From NCBI GenBank assembly GCA_012959785.1, contig DUCM01000017.1, positions 186,001 through 250,000 of the forward strand: a stretch of DNA of 64,000 nucleotides, given 5' to 3'. Made by a program: the position numbers and the translations under genes. The number at the start of each line of letters is the position of its first letter. Positions within the stretch are counted from its first letter, which is position 1. The notes under the pieces were generated by a model that saw only the letters and a program-made list of their open reading frames with translations, made no database searches and was not told where the DNA came from. This document shows, piece by piece, positions 9,727 to 17,957 of this stretch. This stretch comes from Planctomycetota bacterium (GTDB lineage: Bacteria > Planctomycetota > UBA1135 > GCA-002686595).

Positions 9727-9755
9727 ATCCTATACAAGGGCCCGCTAGGAGGCAA
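9727..9755 (-). promoter_or_regulatory. Candidate sigma-70 promoter of the M23-like gene, near-leaderless
   Basis: On the minus strand TTGCCT (9755-9750) and TAGGAT (9732-9727) are separated by 17 nt. Only nine bases lie between the -10 element and the ATG at 9717, so the transcript would start about 2-3 nt before the start codon. This is a weak consensus match read by eye. Confidence 0.35.
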
Positions 9756-9822
9756 TTTCTGTGCCTTTATTCTGCGTTCGGGCCATCGAGGGCGGGCTTC
9801 GGGGGCCCTCCCGAGCCCGGGC

Positions 9823-10956
9823 TCAGCCCCGCGAATCGATTTCGCTGTACTGCGCCCCGTGGCTGCCGATGAAAATCTGTCCCGGACGGAAAATGCGGTT
9901 GTCCGCCATCTGTTCGTGCCAGTGGGCCAGCCAACCGGCCACCCGCGACATGGCGAAGATGGGCGTAAAGATGTCCGTGGGGATGCCCAGCTTCTGGTAA
10001 ACGATGCCGCTGAAGAAATCGACATTGGGATAGATGCCCCGCTCTCCAAGCCGTTCCAGCACCGCGGCCTCCAGGGCCAGGGCCACATCGTAGATGGGGG
10101 TCGTGCCGGTCTTTTCGAACAGCTCGCGCGCCAGTCCCTGGAGGATCGTCGCCCGCGGGTCCTTGGTCTTGTAGACACGGTGGCCGAAACCCATGACCTT
10201 GCCCTTCTCGTGCAACTGGGTGTCCAGCCAGACTTTCACCGCTGCGGGGCTGTCGATGCCCTCGAGCTGGGCCAACACGCGCTCGTTGGCGCCGCCGTGC
10301 AGGGGCCCCTTGAGCGAGCCCACCGCCGAGGCGCAGACCGTGTACGGATCAGCCTCGGAAGAACCCACTACCCGCGCGGTGAAGGTCGAAGCGTTCATGG
10401 TGTGATCGGCGTGCAGGACCAAGGCCGTATCGAGCACATGCTGTTCGATCTCGCCGGGTTTTTCGCCGCGCAGCATCCAGAGGAAGTTGCCGGCGGTGTC
10501 AAGGGCGGAATCTGGTGCAATCACTTCCTCGCCTCGCCGCAGCCGTGCGAAGGCCGCCACCAGAGACGGGGTAGCAGCAATGATCTGAGCGATGTCATCC
10601 CCTCGCGCGCACAACTTGCCCTCGCAGTGCATTCCCAGGGCGGCATAGCCCGCCTGCAAGGCGGCCATGGGGTGACCATCGGCGGGCAACTTGGAGAGCA
10701 TTTCGACGACCCCTTGGGGCAGCTCGCGATAGCTGGCTAGTTCAGCTCGAAAGCCCGTCAGCTCCTCAGCCGTGGGCAACTCTCCGTGGAGCAAGAGCCA
10801 GGTGACCTCCTCGAAGTTGCTGCGTTGGGCCAGGACTTCAATGCGGTGGCCACGGTATTCGAGGATGCCTTGCTGGCCATCGATGAAACTGACGGCGGAT
10901 TCGGCGGCTGGTATCCCGGCCAGGCCGGGCACGAGGGAGGGTACTTGGGTACTCAC
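9823..10956 (-). CDS. gltA: Citrate synthase
   Basis: A 377-residue protein that starts at GTG 10956. It condenses acetyl-CoA and oxaloacetate to citrate in the TCA cycle. Family hallmarks are clear: SAVSFIDGQQGILEYRGH near the N-terminus, the active-site segment GPLHGGANERVL with its His, and VMGFGHRVYKTKDPRA around the second catalytic His. A conserved Asp follows in the C-terminal helices. The length is that of the short bacterial/archaeal-type enzyme (about 370-380 residues) rather than the longer E. coli form, so it may be hexamer-independent or act partly as a 2-methylcitrate synthase; sequence alone does not separate these. It lies 38 nt downstream of pepA on the same strand. Confidence 0.93.
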   Translation of the reverse strand: MSTQVPSLVPGLAGIPAAESAVSFIDGQQGILEYRGHRIEVLAQRSNFEEVTWLLLHGELPTAEELTGFRAELASYRELPQGVVEMLSKLPADGHPMAALQAGYAALGMHCEGKLCARGDDIAQIIAATPSLVAAFARLRRGEEVIAPDSALDTAGNFLWMLRGEKPGEIEQHVLDTALVLHADHTMNASTFTARVVGSSEADPYTVCASAVGSLKGPLHGGANERVLAQLEGIDSPAAVKVWLDTQLHEKGKVMGFGHRVYKTKDPRATILQGLARELFEKTGTTPIYDVALALEAAVLERLGERGIYPNVDFFSGIVYQKLGIPTDIFTPIFAMSRVAGWLAHWHEQMADNRIFRPGQIFIGSHGAQYSEIDSRG

Positions 10957-10994
10957 GGGAGTTTGCGTTGCTGAAGTTTTTGGGAAGCCGCTGG

Positions 10995-12461
10995 TTACAG
11001 ATCTTGGAGGTACTGGACGAGCAAACGCGCACCGACACCGGTACCGCCCTTGCCGCCGGTGTAATCGCGGGCCTTTTGATTCCAGGCCGTGCCGGCGATG
11101 TCCAGGTGAGCCCAGGCCGGGCCCTCGACGAATTGTGACAGGAATGCGGCGCCAGCGATGGAGCCGCCGCCCATGTTGGGCGTGCAGATGTTGCGCAGGT
11201 CGGCCGGGCCTTCCTTGAGGTTGTCCACGAAGGCCTCGATGTGAGGCATGGGCCAGACTCTTTCTCCGCAGGCATCGGCGGCGGCACTCAGGGCATCGCG
11301 CAACTCGTCGGTGGTGCTGTACAGCCCCGAGATTTCATGGCCCAGCCCCATGACCACGGCACCGGTCAGGGTTGCGAGGTCGATGATCGTGTCGGGCTTG
11401 ACCTTGGAACAGGTGTAATGCAACGCATCCGCCAGGATCAAGCGACCCTCGGCGTCGGTGTTGATGACCTCCACCGTGGTGCCCTTCATGGATGTGTGCA
11501 CATCGCCGGGTTTGGTGGCCAGGCCGTCGGCCAGGTTTTCGGAACTGGGCACGATGCCGTGTACCTCAAAGGGCACATCCAATCGCGCCAAGGCATGGAA
11601 AGCGCCGAGCACCGCCGCACTGCCCGACATGTCGTAGCGCATCTCCTCCATGCCCCGCGAGGGTTTGAGGCTGATGCCTCCGGCGTCAAAGGTCAGACCC
11701 TTGCCCACGAAGGCCACGCGGCCGCGGGACTTGCCCTTGGGTTTGTAAACCAGGTGGATCAGCTTGGCGGGCTCGCTCGAACCGGCAGAGACACCCAGGA
11801 GCAGGCCCATGCCGAGTTTCTTCATGCCGGCTTCCTCGATCACCTTGCAACTGATGCGGGGTGAACGGCGCGCAAGGCCGCGGGCTTCCGCGGCCAGCTT
11901 GGTGGGCGTCATCTGGTTGCCAGCCTTGTTTTGCAAATCGCGGGCGAAGAGGTTGCCCTCGGCCAGGGCAACGCCACGGGCCACGCCGCGCTTGAAGGCA
12001 GTTCCCGGGGAGAGGCTGCAGGCCTGCTTGAGCTTGCGGGCCTTGGGCGCGCTCTTGCCACCGTCGTAGCGATAGTGGCCCATGACAGCGCCTTCGGCCA
12101 CGGCACAGCCGAAGGCCTCTTCGCCACCGGCCAGCTTGGCGCAGGAAGTATCGACGAAGAAGACTGCATTGGCGACCGAGATGGCATCGGCTTTCTTGGC
12201 GCCACGGGCCGCGGCGCGGCGCACGATCTCGCCATCGACCTGCTCGCGCGGACCGAGTCCCACGAGCAGCACGCGGCGGGCGTTGCCTGCTGTGGCATCA
12301 CACAGGCGCAGCTTCTGGGCGGCGCCTTTGAAGTCCTCGAGGGCCGCAGCCGGCAGCTTGACTCCGCCGGGGAGCTTGGGCCGAGCGCCCTCGCAGGCGA
12401 AGACGACAACAAGCGCGGTGCGGCTCAATTTTCCGCTGTAGTTCTTGTGGGTGAATTTCAT
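10995..12461 (-). CDS. pepA: Cytosolic (leucyl) aminopeptidase, M17
   Basis: A 488-residue protein from ATG 12461 (MKFTHK). The open frame continues upstream, but that part is Arg/Pro-rich and overlaps the preceding gene. M17 aminopeptidases remove N-terminal amino acids from peptides using two metal ions. The C-terminal catalytic domain shows the metal-binding segment FVGKGLTFDAGGISLKP and the signature VEVINTDAEGRLILADAL, and a GTGVGARLLVQYL ending is typical. The N-terminal ~170 residues match the family's regulatory domain only loosely, which is usual. Its neighbours gltA and the ETF-quinone oxidoreductase are read in the same direction but separated by short gaps. Confidence 0.92.
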   Translation of the reverse strand: MKFTHKNYSGKLSRTALVVVFACEGARPKLPGGVKLPAAALEDFKGAAQKLRLCDATAGNARRVLLVGLGPREQVDGEIVRRAAARGAKKADAISVANAVFFVDTSCAKLAGGEEAFGCAVAEGAVMGHYRYDGGKSAPKARKLKQACSLSPGTAFKRGVARGVALAEGNLFARDLQNKAGNQMTPTKLAAEARGLARRSPRISCKVIEEAGMKKLGMGLLLGVSAGSSEPAKLIHLVYKPKGKSRGRVAFVGKGLTFDAGGISLKPSRGMEEMRYDMSGSAAVLGAFHALARLDVPFEVHGIVPSSENLADGLATKPGDVHTSMKGTTVEVINTDAEGRLILADALHYTCSKVKPDTIIDLATLTGAVVMGLGHEISGLYSTTDELRDALSAAADACGERVWPMPHIEAFVDNLKEGPADLRNICTPNMGGGSIAGAAFLSQFVEGPAWAHLDIAGTAWNQKARDYTGGKGGTGVGARLLVQYLQDL

Positions 12462-12550
12462 CGGGCGCGGGATGGCTTGGCGGGAAAGGATTGAACTGGA
12501 TTCGGGGAAGGGATCGGGACAGGTGAACCTGCGCACAAGCGCGGGGGCTC

Positions 12551-14236
12551 TCACATGTCGATGTACTTGGGTCCGCCGCCGCCCTCGGGAACGACCCACT
12601 CGATGTTCTCGTAGGGGTCCGCGATGTCACAGGTCTTGCAGTGCACGCAGTTGCTGGCATTGATCTGAACGCCCTCGGGATCTGCCCCTTGCGGCCATTC
12701 GTAGACCGCCGCCGGGCAGAAACGCTGGCAGGGATTGCCGTACTCCTCGGTGCAGCGCGTCACGCAAATCGAGGGATCGCGGATCAGGAGGTGGCTGGGT
12801 TGGTCCTCCTCGTGGATGGCTCCCGAAAAGTACACATCGGTGAGCTTGTCCATGGCCGTCGTATCGTTGTACTTGGGCTCGCTAAAGCGTGACTCGCTCA
12901 CCTTGCGGGTGGTGCTGTGGTCCGCGTGGCCCCCTCGTCGGCGCACGAGTCCGCGGCCGCCGCTGACCTGTTGCACCGCGGCGTCCAGCATCCCGCCCAA
13001 CATGCCACCGTCGAATGCCTGACGGAAGTTGCGCACCTTCCAGAGTTCCTGTTTGGCCCACGAGGCCTCAAACAACTCAGGATAGAGCTCGAGCTTTTCT
13101 CGCGAGGTATCGCCCGCCGCGAGGGCCTCTGCGATGGCCTCGGCTGCGAGCATGCCCGACTTGATGGAGAGGTGAATGCCCTTGAGGGTCGCGGTGTTGA
13201 GAAAGCCCGCCGTGTCCCCCACCAAGCAAAAGCCGTCGCCCACAAAACGCGGCATGGCGAAGTAGCCGCCCTCGGGCAGGGTCTTCGCGCCATAACGCAC
13301 GACCTTGCCGCCGGCAATCAGCTCGGCCACGAAGGGGTGTTGCTTGAACTTGACGAAGAGCGCGTGGGGGTCGAGCTTGGCGTCGTGGTGATCGAGACCC
13401 ACGACGAAGCCCAGGTTGATGTGACTCTCGGAGATACCGTAGACCCAGCCGCCGCCGTAACCGTCGCCGCCCAGGGGATAGCCACCCACATGGAAGACCG
13501 AGCCGTACAGTTCCTTGGCGCGCTGCGCGGGGATCTCCCAGATCTCCTTCACGCCGGTGCCGTAGGTCTGGGGGTTCTTGCCCTGGTCGAGCCCCAGGCG
13601 TCCGATTAGATCCTTGGCCAGGTTGCCGCGGGTGCCCTCGCCGAAGACCGTCACGCCGGCCCTGATGTTCATGCCGGGCTCGAAGGTGGCCTTCCGCGAG
13701 CCATCGCGGGCCAGGCCGCTGTCACGGGTCTGCACGCCCAGGACGCGCTGGCCGTCGTAGAGCACTTCGGCGGCGGCGAAGCCGGGGTAGATATCCACGC
13801 CCAGACCCTCGGCGCGTTCGGCCAGCCAACGCACGACCTTGTTGAGGCTGACGATGTAGTTGCCGTGGTTCTTGAGCTGCGGCGGGGTCAACATGCCGTC
13901 GAAGCGATGGTGCTTGCCGCCGGGGCGCAGCCAGGCCATGGCGTCGTAGGTCACTTCGCACTCGATTGGAAAGCCCTCTGCCTTCCAGTTCGGCACCAAT
14001 TCGGAGATGCCGATGGGGTTCATAACCGCGCCCGAAAGGGTGTGGTGTCCGAGCTCCTCGGCCTTGTCCAGGACCAGCACGGTCTTGTCCTCCAGGCCGC
14101 GTTTCTTGAGCAGCCCCTGCAGGTGCAAGGCGCAGGCCAGGTTGGCCGGACCAGCACCCACAAGCAGAACATCAACTTCGAGCTCATCACGCTCAACATC
14201 GCGCTCGTTCAGGGTGTATTGCGGCTTCTCGTTCAT
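12551..14236 (-). CDS. Electron transfer flavoprotein-ubiquinone oxidoreductase
   Basis: A 561-residue protein from ATG 14236 (MNEKPQYTL); an upstream in-frame extension is Arg-rich and unlikely. It moves electrons from electron-transfer flavoprotein to the quinone pool at the inner membrane. The N-terminus has the FAD dinucleotide-binding motif VDVLLVGAGPANLACALHL. The centre holds FGEGTRGNLAKDL and the GDTAGFLNTATLKGIHLSIKSG region that is characteristic of the family. The C-terminus carries the [4Fe-4S] ligands in CVHCKTCD plus CPAAVYEW. No etfA/etfB genes are in the window, so the electron donor is encoded elsewhere. Confidence 0.93.
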   Translation of the reverse strand: MNEKPQYTLNERDVERDELEVDVLLVGAGPANLACALHLQGLLKKRGLEDKTVLVLDKAEELGHHTLSGAVMNPIGISELVPNWKAEGFPIECEVTYDAMAWLRPGGKHHRFDGMLTPPQLKNHGNYIVSLNKVVRWLAERAEGLGVDIYPGFAAAEVLYDGQRVLGVQTRDSGLARDGSRKATFEPGMNIRAGVTVFGEGTRGNLAKDLIGRLGLDQGKNPQTYGTGVKEIWEIPAQRAKELYGSVFHVGGYPLGGDGYGGGWVYGISESHINLGFVVGLDHHDAKLDPHALFVKFKQHPFVAELIAGGKVVRYGAKTLPEGGYFAMPRFVGDGFCLVGDTAGFLNTATLKGIHLSIKSGMLAAEAIAEALAAGDTSREKLELYPELFEASWAKQELWKVRNFRQAFDGGMLGGMLDAAVQQVSGGRGLVRRRGGHADHSTTRKVSESRFSEPKYNDTTAMDKLTDVYFSGAIHEEDQPSHLLIRDPSICVTRCTEEYGNPCQRFCPAAVYEWPQGADPEGVQINASNCVHCKTCDIADPYENIEWVVPEGGGGPKYIDM

Positions 14237-14397
14237 GTCGCGGGCGGTCTGCGGGACCTTGCTGGCGCCACGGGCACGCCTTTTGGGCGCAGCAGAATAG
14301 CAGCCCACAGCCCGCCTGACCACCTGCAAGCGCTCTGGATTGACCCTCTGCCGGGGCGAGGAGCCCAGCGCCCTACGAGCCGGCCTGGGAGCGGGCC

Positions 14398-15054
14398 CTA
14401 CACGCGGCCCCGAAAGCTCGCTGGATCCAGCAGAAAGGGATTTGTGCGGCGTTCCGCTCCGAGTGTTGTCTCGCCACCGTGCCCACTCAGCACGCGGACA
14501 TCGTCACCGAGGGGCATGAGACCCTCCATGATCGAACGGATCAGGGTGTCGAAGTCGCCACGGGGGAAATCCGTGCGACCGATGGAGCCCTGGAAGAGCA
14601 CATCCCCCACCACCGCGATCTTTGAGTCGGGCTCGAAGTAGACCACATGGCCGGGGGTGTGTCCGGGCGTGTGCAGGACCTCGAGGGTGAGTTCTCCAAA
14701 GCTCACGGAGTCGCCGCCGCAAAACCACTTGTCGGGGTGCACGACCTCGGCGGCGGGCAGGCCGTAGGTTGCCGCCTGCTCGGGCAGGGCTTGCAACCAG
14801 AACTCGTCCTCGATAGCGGGGCCCTCGAGGGGCACGGCGAGCTGGCGGGCCAGCTCGCCGGCGGCCCCGGCATGATCGAGGTGACCGTGGGTCAAGAGCA
14901 CCTTACAGGTATCTATTCGATGGTCGCCAAGGGCCAGTTGCACCACATCCAAATCGCCGCCGGGGTCGATCACCACACCCTGGCCCGTGGCCTCGCAGCG
15001 GAGCAGCGTGCAGTTCTGGGCGAAGGCCGTCACGGGAACTTGCCAGTACTGCAT
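14398..15054 (-). CDS. Metallo-beta-lactamase-fold hydrolase (glyoxalase II-like)
   Basis: A 218-residue protein starting at ATG 15054, one base into the stop codon of the MoaD-MoaE gene (TGATG), which implies translational coupling. It shows the full metal-binding set: THGHLDHAGA (HxHxDH), TPGHTPGHVVY, the bridging Asp in VVGDVLFQGSIGRTDFP, and LSGHG. The size and the SIGRTDFP segment match the short glyoxalase II / YcbL group, which hydrolyses thioesters such as S-lactoylglutathione. The true substrate is unknown. Coupling to a molybdopterin synthase gene may be only operon packing. Confidence 0.85.
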   Translation of the reverse strand: MQYWQVPVTAFAQNCTLLRCEATGQGVVIDPGGDLDVVQLALGDHRIDTCKVLLTHGHLDHAGAAGELARQLAVPLEGPAIEDEFWLQALPEQAATYGLPAAEVVHPDKWFCGGDSVSFGELTLEVLHTPGHTPGHVVYFEPDSKIAVVGDVLFQGSIGRTDFPRGDFDTLIRSIMEGLMPLGDDVRVLSGHGGETTLGAERRTNPFLLDPASFRGRV

Positions 15055-15767
15055 CAAGAGCGCTCCCCGATCCAATGGTGACCATCGGCGTAGAGTTCGC
15101 GCTTCCACACCGGCAAGCTCTCCTTGAGTTCGTCGATCAAGAATCGCGCCGCCTGAAAAGCAGCATCGCGATGGGGACTGGCCACGGTGATCATCACCGA
15201 GGACTCGCCCACGGCCACGGTGCCCACGCGGTGTACGCAGAGCATTCGCAGACCGCGCCAGGCGCCATCGCTGAGGGGCTCGCCATACTCCTCGAGACAG
15301 CGTTCGAAGATGAGCTGCATCTGAGGGCCGGCCATGGCTTCGAAGGCCTCGTAGTCGATGTTCTCCACAGTGCGTTGGCGGTTGGTGCGACGAACGGTGC
15401 CCGAGAACTGGACCAAGGCGCCACAACTGTCGTGCAGCACTCGCAGGCGACAGTCCTCGCCACAGATGGGGTCGCTGGCGAGCTCGAAGAGGCCCCGCTC
15501 CAAGCGCTCGTCCTCGCCCGCCTCGCCGCCTGACACAGGTGGCAACAGCGCGATCTCGGCGCCCTCGGAGAGCCGTGTGTCATCGCTCACATAATCCGCC
15601 CCCAAGACGCCCGAGACATGTTCGAGGGAACCCAAGGCGGGCAGACGCGCCTCGAGCTCGCGCTTGAGGCCGGCCACATCGAGGCCTTCGCTCAGGCCGT
15701 CGAGTTCAAGTTCCGCCTGGCCTGCGCGCTCACGCAGGCCAGCGAAAAGAAGCACGCGCAGTTTCAT
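15054..15767 (-). CDS. Fused MoaD-MoaE molybdopterin synthase
   Basis: A 237-residue protein containing both subunits of molybdopterin synthase, which adds two sulfurs to precursor Z in molybdenum cofactor synthesis. Residues 1-81 are a MoaD/ThiS beta-grasp fold (MKLRVLLFAGLRERAG) ending in LPPVSGG at Gly80-Gly81. Residues 82-237 are MoaE (GALVQFSGTVR ... YEAFEAMA ... VHRVGTVAVGE ... VWKRELYADGHHWIG, with the catalytic Lys). MoaD works only when its Gly-Gly C-terminus is free for adenylation and thiocarboxylation, so the fusion should need cleavage after Gly81. Such fusions (MoaX) and their cleavage are known in mycobacteria. No other moa gene is in the window. Confidence 0.9.
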   Translation of the reverse strand: MKLRVLLFAGLRERAGQAELELDGLSEGLDVAGLKRELEARLPALGSLEHVSGVLGADYVSDDTRLSEGAEIALLPPVSGGEAGEDERLERGLFELASDPICGEDCRLRVLHDSCGALVQFSGTVRRTNRQRTVENIDYEAFEAMAGPQMQLIFERCLEEYGEPLSDGAWRGLRMLCVHRVGTVAVGESSVMITVASPHRDAAFQAARFLIDELKESLPVWKRELYADGHHWIGERS

Positions 15768-15805
15768 CGCTCTCTTGAATCGCAGGGCCGCGGGAACCTA
15801 CGCGG

Positions 15806-16315
15806 CTAAAAGGGCGTGTCGTCGACTTCGAGGTACTCGGGTTGCTTGTCGCCGTAGCCGCCCTCGGGCTGGCGAGCGTAGTCGCCACCGCCACCGCCAC
15901 CGCCGCCACCGCCACCGCCGGAGCTTGAACCGTCGCTGCTACCTTCGTAACCAGCGCCACCGCCAGCGCCAGCTTCGCGCCCGCCGCCGCCGACGAATTC
16001 CCAGGTGTTGCCGACGACATAAAGTTTGCTGCGCTTCTGGCCGCTCTTGTCTTCCCATGTGTCAAAGCGCAACTCGCCTTCGATGAAGGCCGGCTTGCCC
16101 TTGGAGTGGAACTTGGCAAAGGCCTCGCCGCGCTTGCCGAAGATCGTGATGTCCACAAAGGTGGGCTCTTCGCGCCACTCGCCGCTGGCAGAGTCCTTGA
16201 AACGCCGGTTGACGGCCATGCCCAGCTTGCAGATGGCCATGTTGCTCTGGGTGAATCGCAGTTCGGGGTCACGGGTTAGGTTGCCCATCAAAATGACCTT
16301 GTTGTAGCTCGACAT
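15806..16315 (-). CDS. ssb: Single-stranded DNA-binding protein
   Basis: A 169-residue protein. The N-terminal OB fold (residues 1-110) opens with SYNKVILMGNLTRDPELRFT and contains VAVNRRFKD-, FVDITIFGKRGEAFAKF- and GKPAFIEGELRFDTWED-type strands. The linker includes about a dozen consecutive glycines, and the C-terminus ends in the acidic tip DDTPF, which recruits partner proteins in Ssb families. It binds and protects single-stranded DNA in replication, recombination and repair. The start is ATG 16315, directly preceded by a 300-nt region shared with the divergent PilZ gene. Confidence 0.95.
   Translation of the reverse strand: MSSYNKVILMGNLTRDPELRFTQSNMAICKLGMAVNRRFKDSASGEWREEPTFVDITIFGKRGEAFAKFHSKGKPAFIEGELRFDTWEDKSGQKRSKLYVVGNTWEFVGGGGREAGAGGGAGYEGSSDGSSSGGGGGGGGGGGGDYARQPEGGYGDKQPEYLEVDDTPF
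15884..15920. repeat. GCCACC trinucleotide tract encoding the Ssb glycine linker
   Basis: A near-perfect run of GCC and ACC triplets on the plus strand encodes the polyglycine linker of Ssb on the minus strand. Such tracts are prone to slippage in multiples of three, which would change linker length without breaking the frame. Confidence 0.7.
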
Positions 16316-16619
16316 GTTTTGCTCGTTCCTCAGTGTTGTTCGCTGTTGTGCGCTATGGCGGATTGCTGTGCACCGTGGTGGATTCCATTCAGGATGAATT
16401 GGATGCTCAGCAAGCCTTGGGATAGGGGACCAGCGTGCCCACCGCTGGTGGAGTAGATTCTAGCCTCGCGACGGGCTTTTTCCATCCCCCATCCGAGTGC
16501 CTCGAAGCCCATCCGAATGCCTGCCAGCGTAGACAGACTGGCTCCCCTGGGGTAGACTGTAAGACTGGCAGCAGTTGCCCACTAAGAGGGCCCACTAGCG
16601 ACCCCACAACCCGCCCAGC
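16316..16619. other. Divergent intergenic region between ssb and the PilZ gene
   Basis: About 300 bases without a gene. It holds an imperfect palindrome around 16387-16405 (CCATTCA, GGA, TGAATTGG) and a small GC hairpin followed by five T on the plus strand (16462-16481). No convincing -35/-10 pair was found for either gene. Confidence 0.4.
16462..16481 (+). terminator. Terminator-like hairpin upstream of the PilZ gene
   Basis: AGCC-T-CG pairs with CG-GGCT around a CGA loop and is followed by TTTTT. It is a short stem with one bulge, oriented on the plus strand. No plus-strand gene ends just upstream, so it would be either a leader attenuator or chance. Confidence 0.25.
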
Positions 16620-17021
16620 ATGACCGCCGAACCCACACCCGATTCCAGCTCCCCGGCCAAGGGCCGGGAGCGCCGCCGCTGGCCCCGGGCCAGGGCTGAC
16701 TGGCCCATCACCCTCGAAGCCCCTGAGGGTTCGTACGAGGCGCGGGTGCGGGACATCAGCACGGCGGGCGTGTGCTTCTTCCTCGACCGGCCCTTGAGCG
16801 TCATGACGGCCCTGGGGATCGAGCTCGAGCTCTCCCTGGAAGACCGTTCCAACCGACGGGTGAGCGTCATCCGCGGCCAGGGTGTCGTGGTGCGCTGCGA
16901 GAAGATCAGCGAGCACCTCGAGCACTTCGAGATCGCGCTCTTCATGCCAGACTTCTCAGAGGCAGAAAAGAGCTTGATCGAGCGCTATGTGGCGGCCAAC
17001 CCCGAGCATGCGCCTACCTGA
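16620..17021 (+). CDS. PilZ-domain protein (probable c-di-GMP binding)
   Basis: A 133-residue single-domain protein. It carries both halves of the c-di-GMP signature of PilZ domains: an Arg-rich RxxxR-type segment (ERRRWPRARADWP, residues ~17-29) and DISTAGVCF (DxSxxG, near residue 45). PilZ proteins bind cyclic di-GMP and control motility, exopolysaccharide secretion or other envelope functions through partner proteins. It stands alone between divergent ssb and convergent prmC, so no partner is indicated. The window's surface-glycan cluster is 16 kb away and any link would be speculation. Confidence 0.85.
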   Translation: MTAEPTPDSSSPAKGRERRRWPRARADWPITLEAPEGSYEARVRDISTAGVCFFLDRPLSVMTALGIELELSLEDRSNRRVSVIRGQGVVVRCEKISEHLEHFEIALFMPDFSEAEKSLIERYVAANPEHAPT

Positions 17022-17042
17022 GAGGGTGCCACGGGGCTTGGC

Positions 17043-17957
17043 CTAGAGTCCGAGCTCAATCACCCGCGGAATCCGCGCCAGGTCGTCGTGCAAGCGGGCC
17101 TGCAAACCCGCCTCACGAGCAAGTTCAAGGGCCCGCTCGCTCTGTTGCCAGCCCAGCTCCACGAAGGCCCGCCCTTCGGCTTCGATCAGCCGCGGCAGGG
17201 CCTCCACAATCGAGCGCAGCCAGAAATCAGGGTCGCCCTCTGGTGCGAAGAGGGCTAATTCCGGCTCGAACTCGCGCACATCAGGAGGCAGCTCAGCGGC
17301 TTCCTTGGGCTCGATGTAAGGCGGGTTGGACACCAGGACCGTGAAGGGCGCGAGAGAGAGGAGCAGCTCCAGGCCATCGCCCAGGAGCACTTCGCAGGTG
17401 GCGCCCAGGCGCTCGGCATTGCGCCGCGTGGCCTCCACCGCCGCGGGCGCGAGGTCCACGGCAAGGACTTGGGGGGATTCGAGTTCCAGGGCCAAGGTCA
17501 ACGCCAGGCAACCGCTGCCGCAGCCCAAATCCGCCAGCCGCAGGGGACTGCTGTGCTCCCGCCCACGGGCCCAATCGCGTACGAGGTCCACCAGGAGTTC
17601 GGTCTCCGGCCGCGGGATCAGGACACCCGCCGAAACCTGGAAGTCACGGCCGTAGAACTCGCGCGAGCCGGTGATATAGGCCACGGGCTCGCGGCGACCG
17701 CGGCGCACCAGGGCGTCTCGGGCGGCGTCCACCTCGGGAGCCGTGACGGGGCGCTCGAGCTGCATGAAGAGTTCCAAGCGCGAAAGGCCCAGGGCCCCGG
17801 CCACGAGCAGTTCGCCCTCGAGACGAGCCTCCTCGATTTCCTTGCGGACGAGGAAGGCCCGCGCCGCGTCGAGCATCTCCCCCGCCGTGTTCGGCGTCGG
17901 GGGCTTGCCGCTCGGCGAAACAGCGGAGCGCGGGGAACTCGGCCCTGGACGGGTCAC
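17043..17957 (-). CDS. prmC: Release factor N5-glutamine methyltransferase
   Basis: A 304-residue protein from GTG 17957, whose start overlaps the preceding stop codon as GTGA. PrmC methylates the Gln of the GGQ motif in release factors RF1 and RF2. The N-terminal helical domain is followed by a SAM-binding fold (LADLGCGSGCLALTLA) and the catalytic NPPY motif in VSNPPYIEPKEA. Its substrate gene prfA lies two genes upstream in the same transcriptional direction, a common bacterial pairing, with an unrelated membrane protein inserted between them. Confidence 0.93.
   Translation of the reverse strand: MTRPGPSSPRSAVSPSGKPPTPNTAGEMLDAARAFLVRKEIEEARLEGELLVAGALGLSRLELFMQLERPVTAPEVDAARDALVRRGRREPVAYITGSREFYGRDFQVSAGVLIPRPETELLVDLVRDWARGREHSSPLRLADLGCGSGCLALTLALELESPQVLAVDLAPAAVEATRRNAERLGATCEVLLGDGLELLLSLAPFTVLVSNPPYIEPKEAAELPPDVREFEPELALFAPEGDPDFWLRSIVEALPRLIEAEGRAFVELGWQQSERALELAREAGLQARLHDDLARIPRVIELGL

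Noticed and set aside
9801..9830. A GC-rich inverted repeat after citrate synthase as a terminator
   Set aside because: The stem is imperfect and no T-run follows on the minus strand, so it does not qualify.
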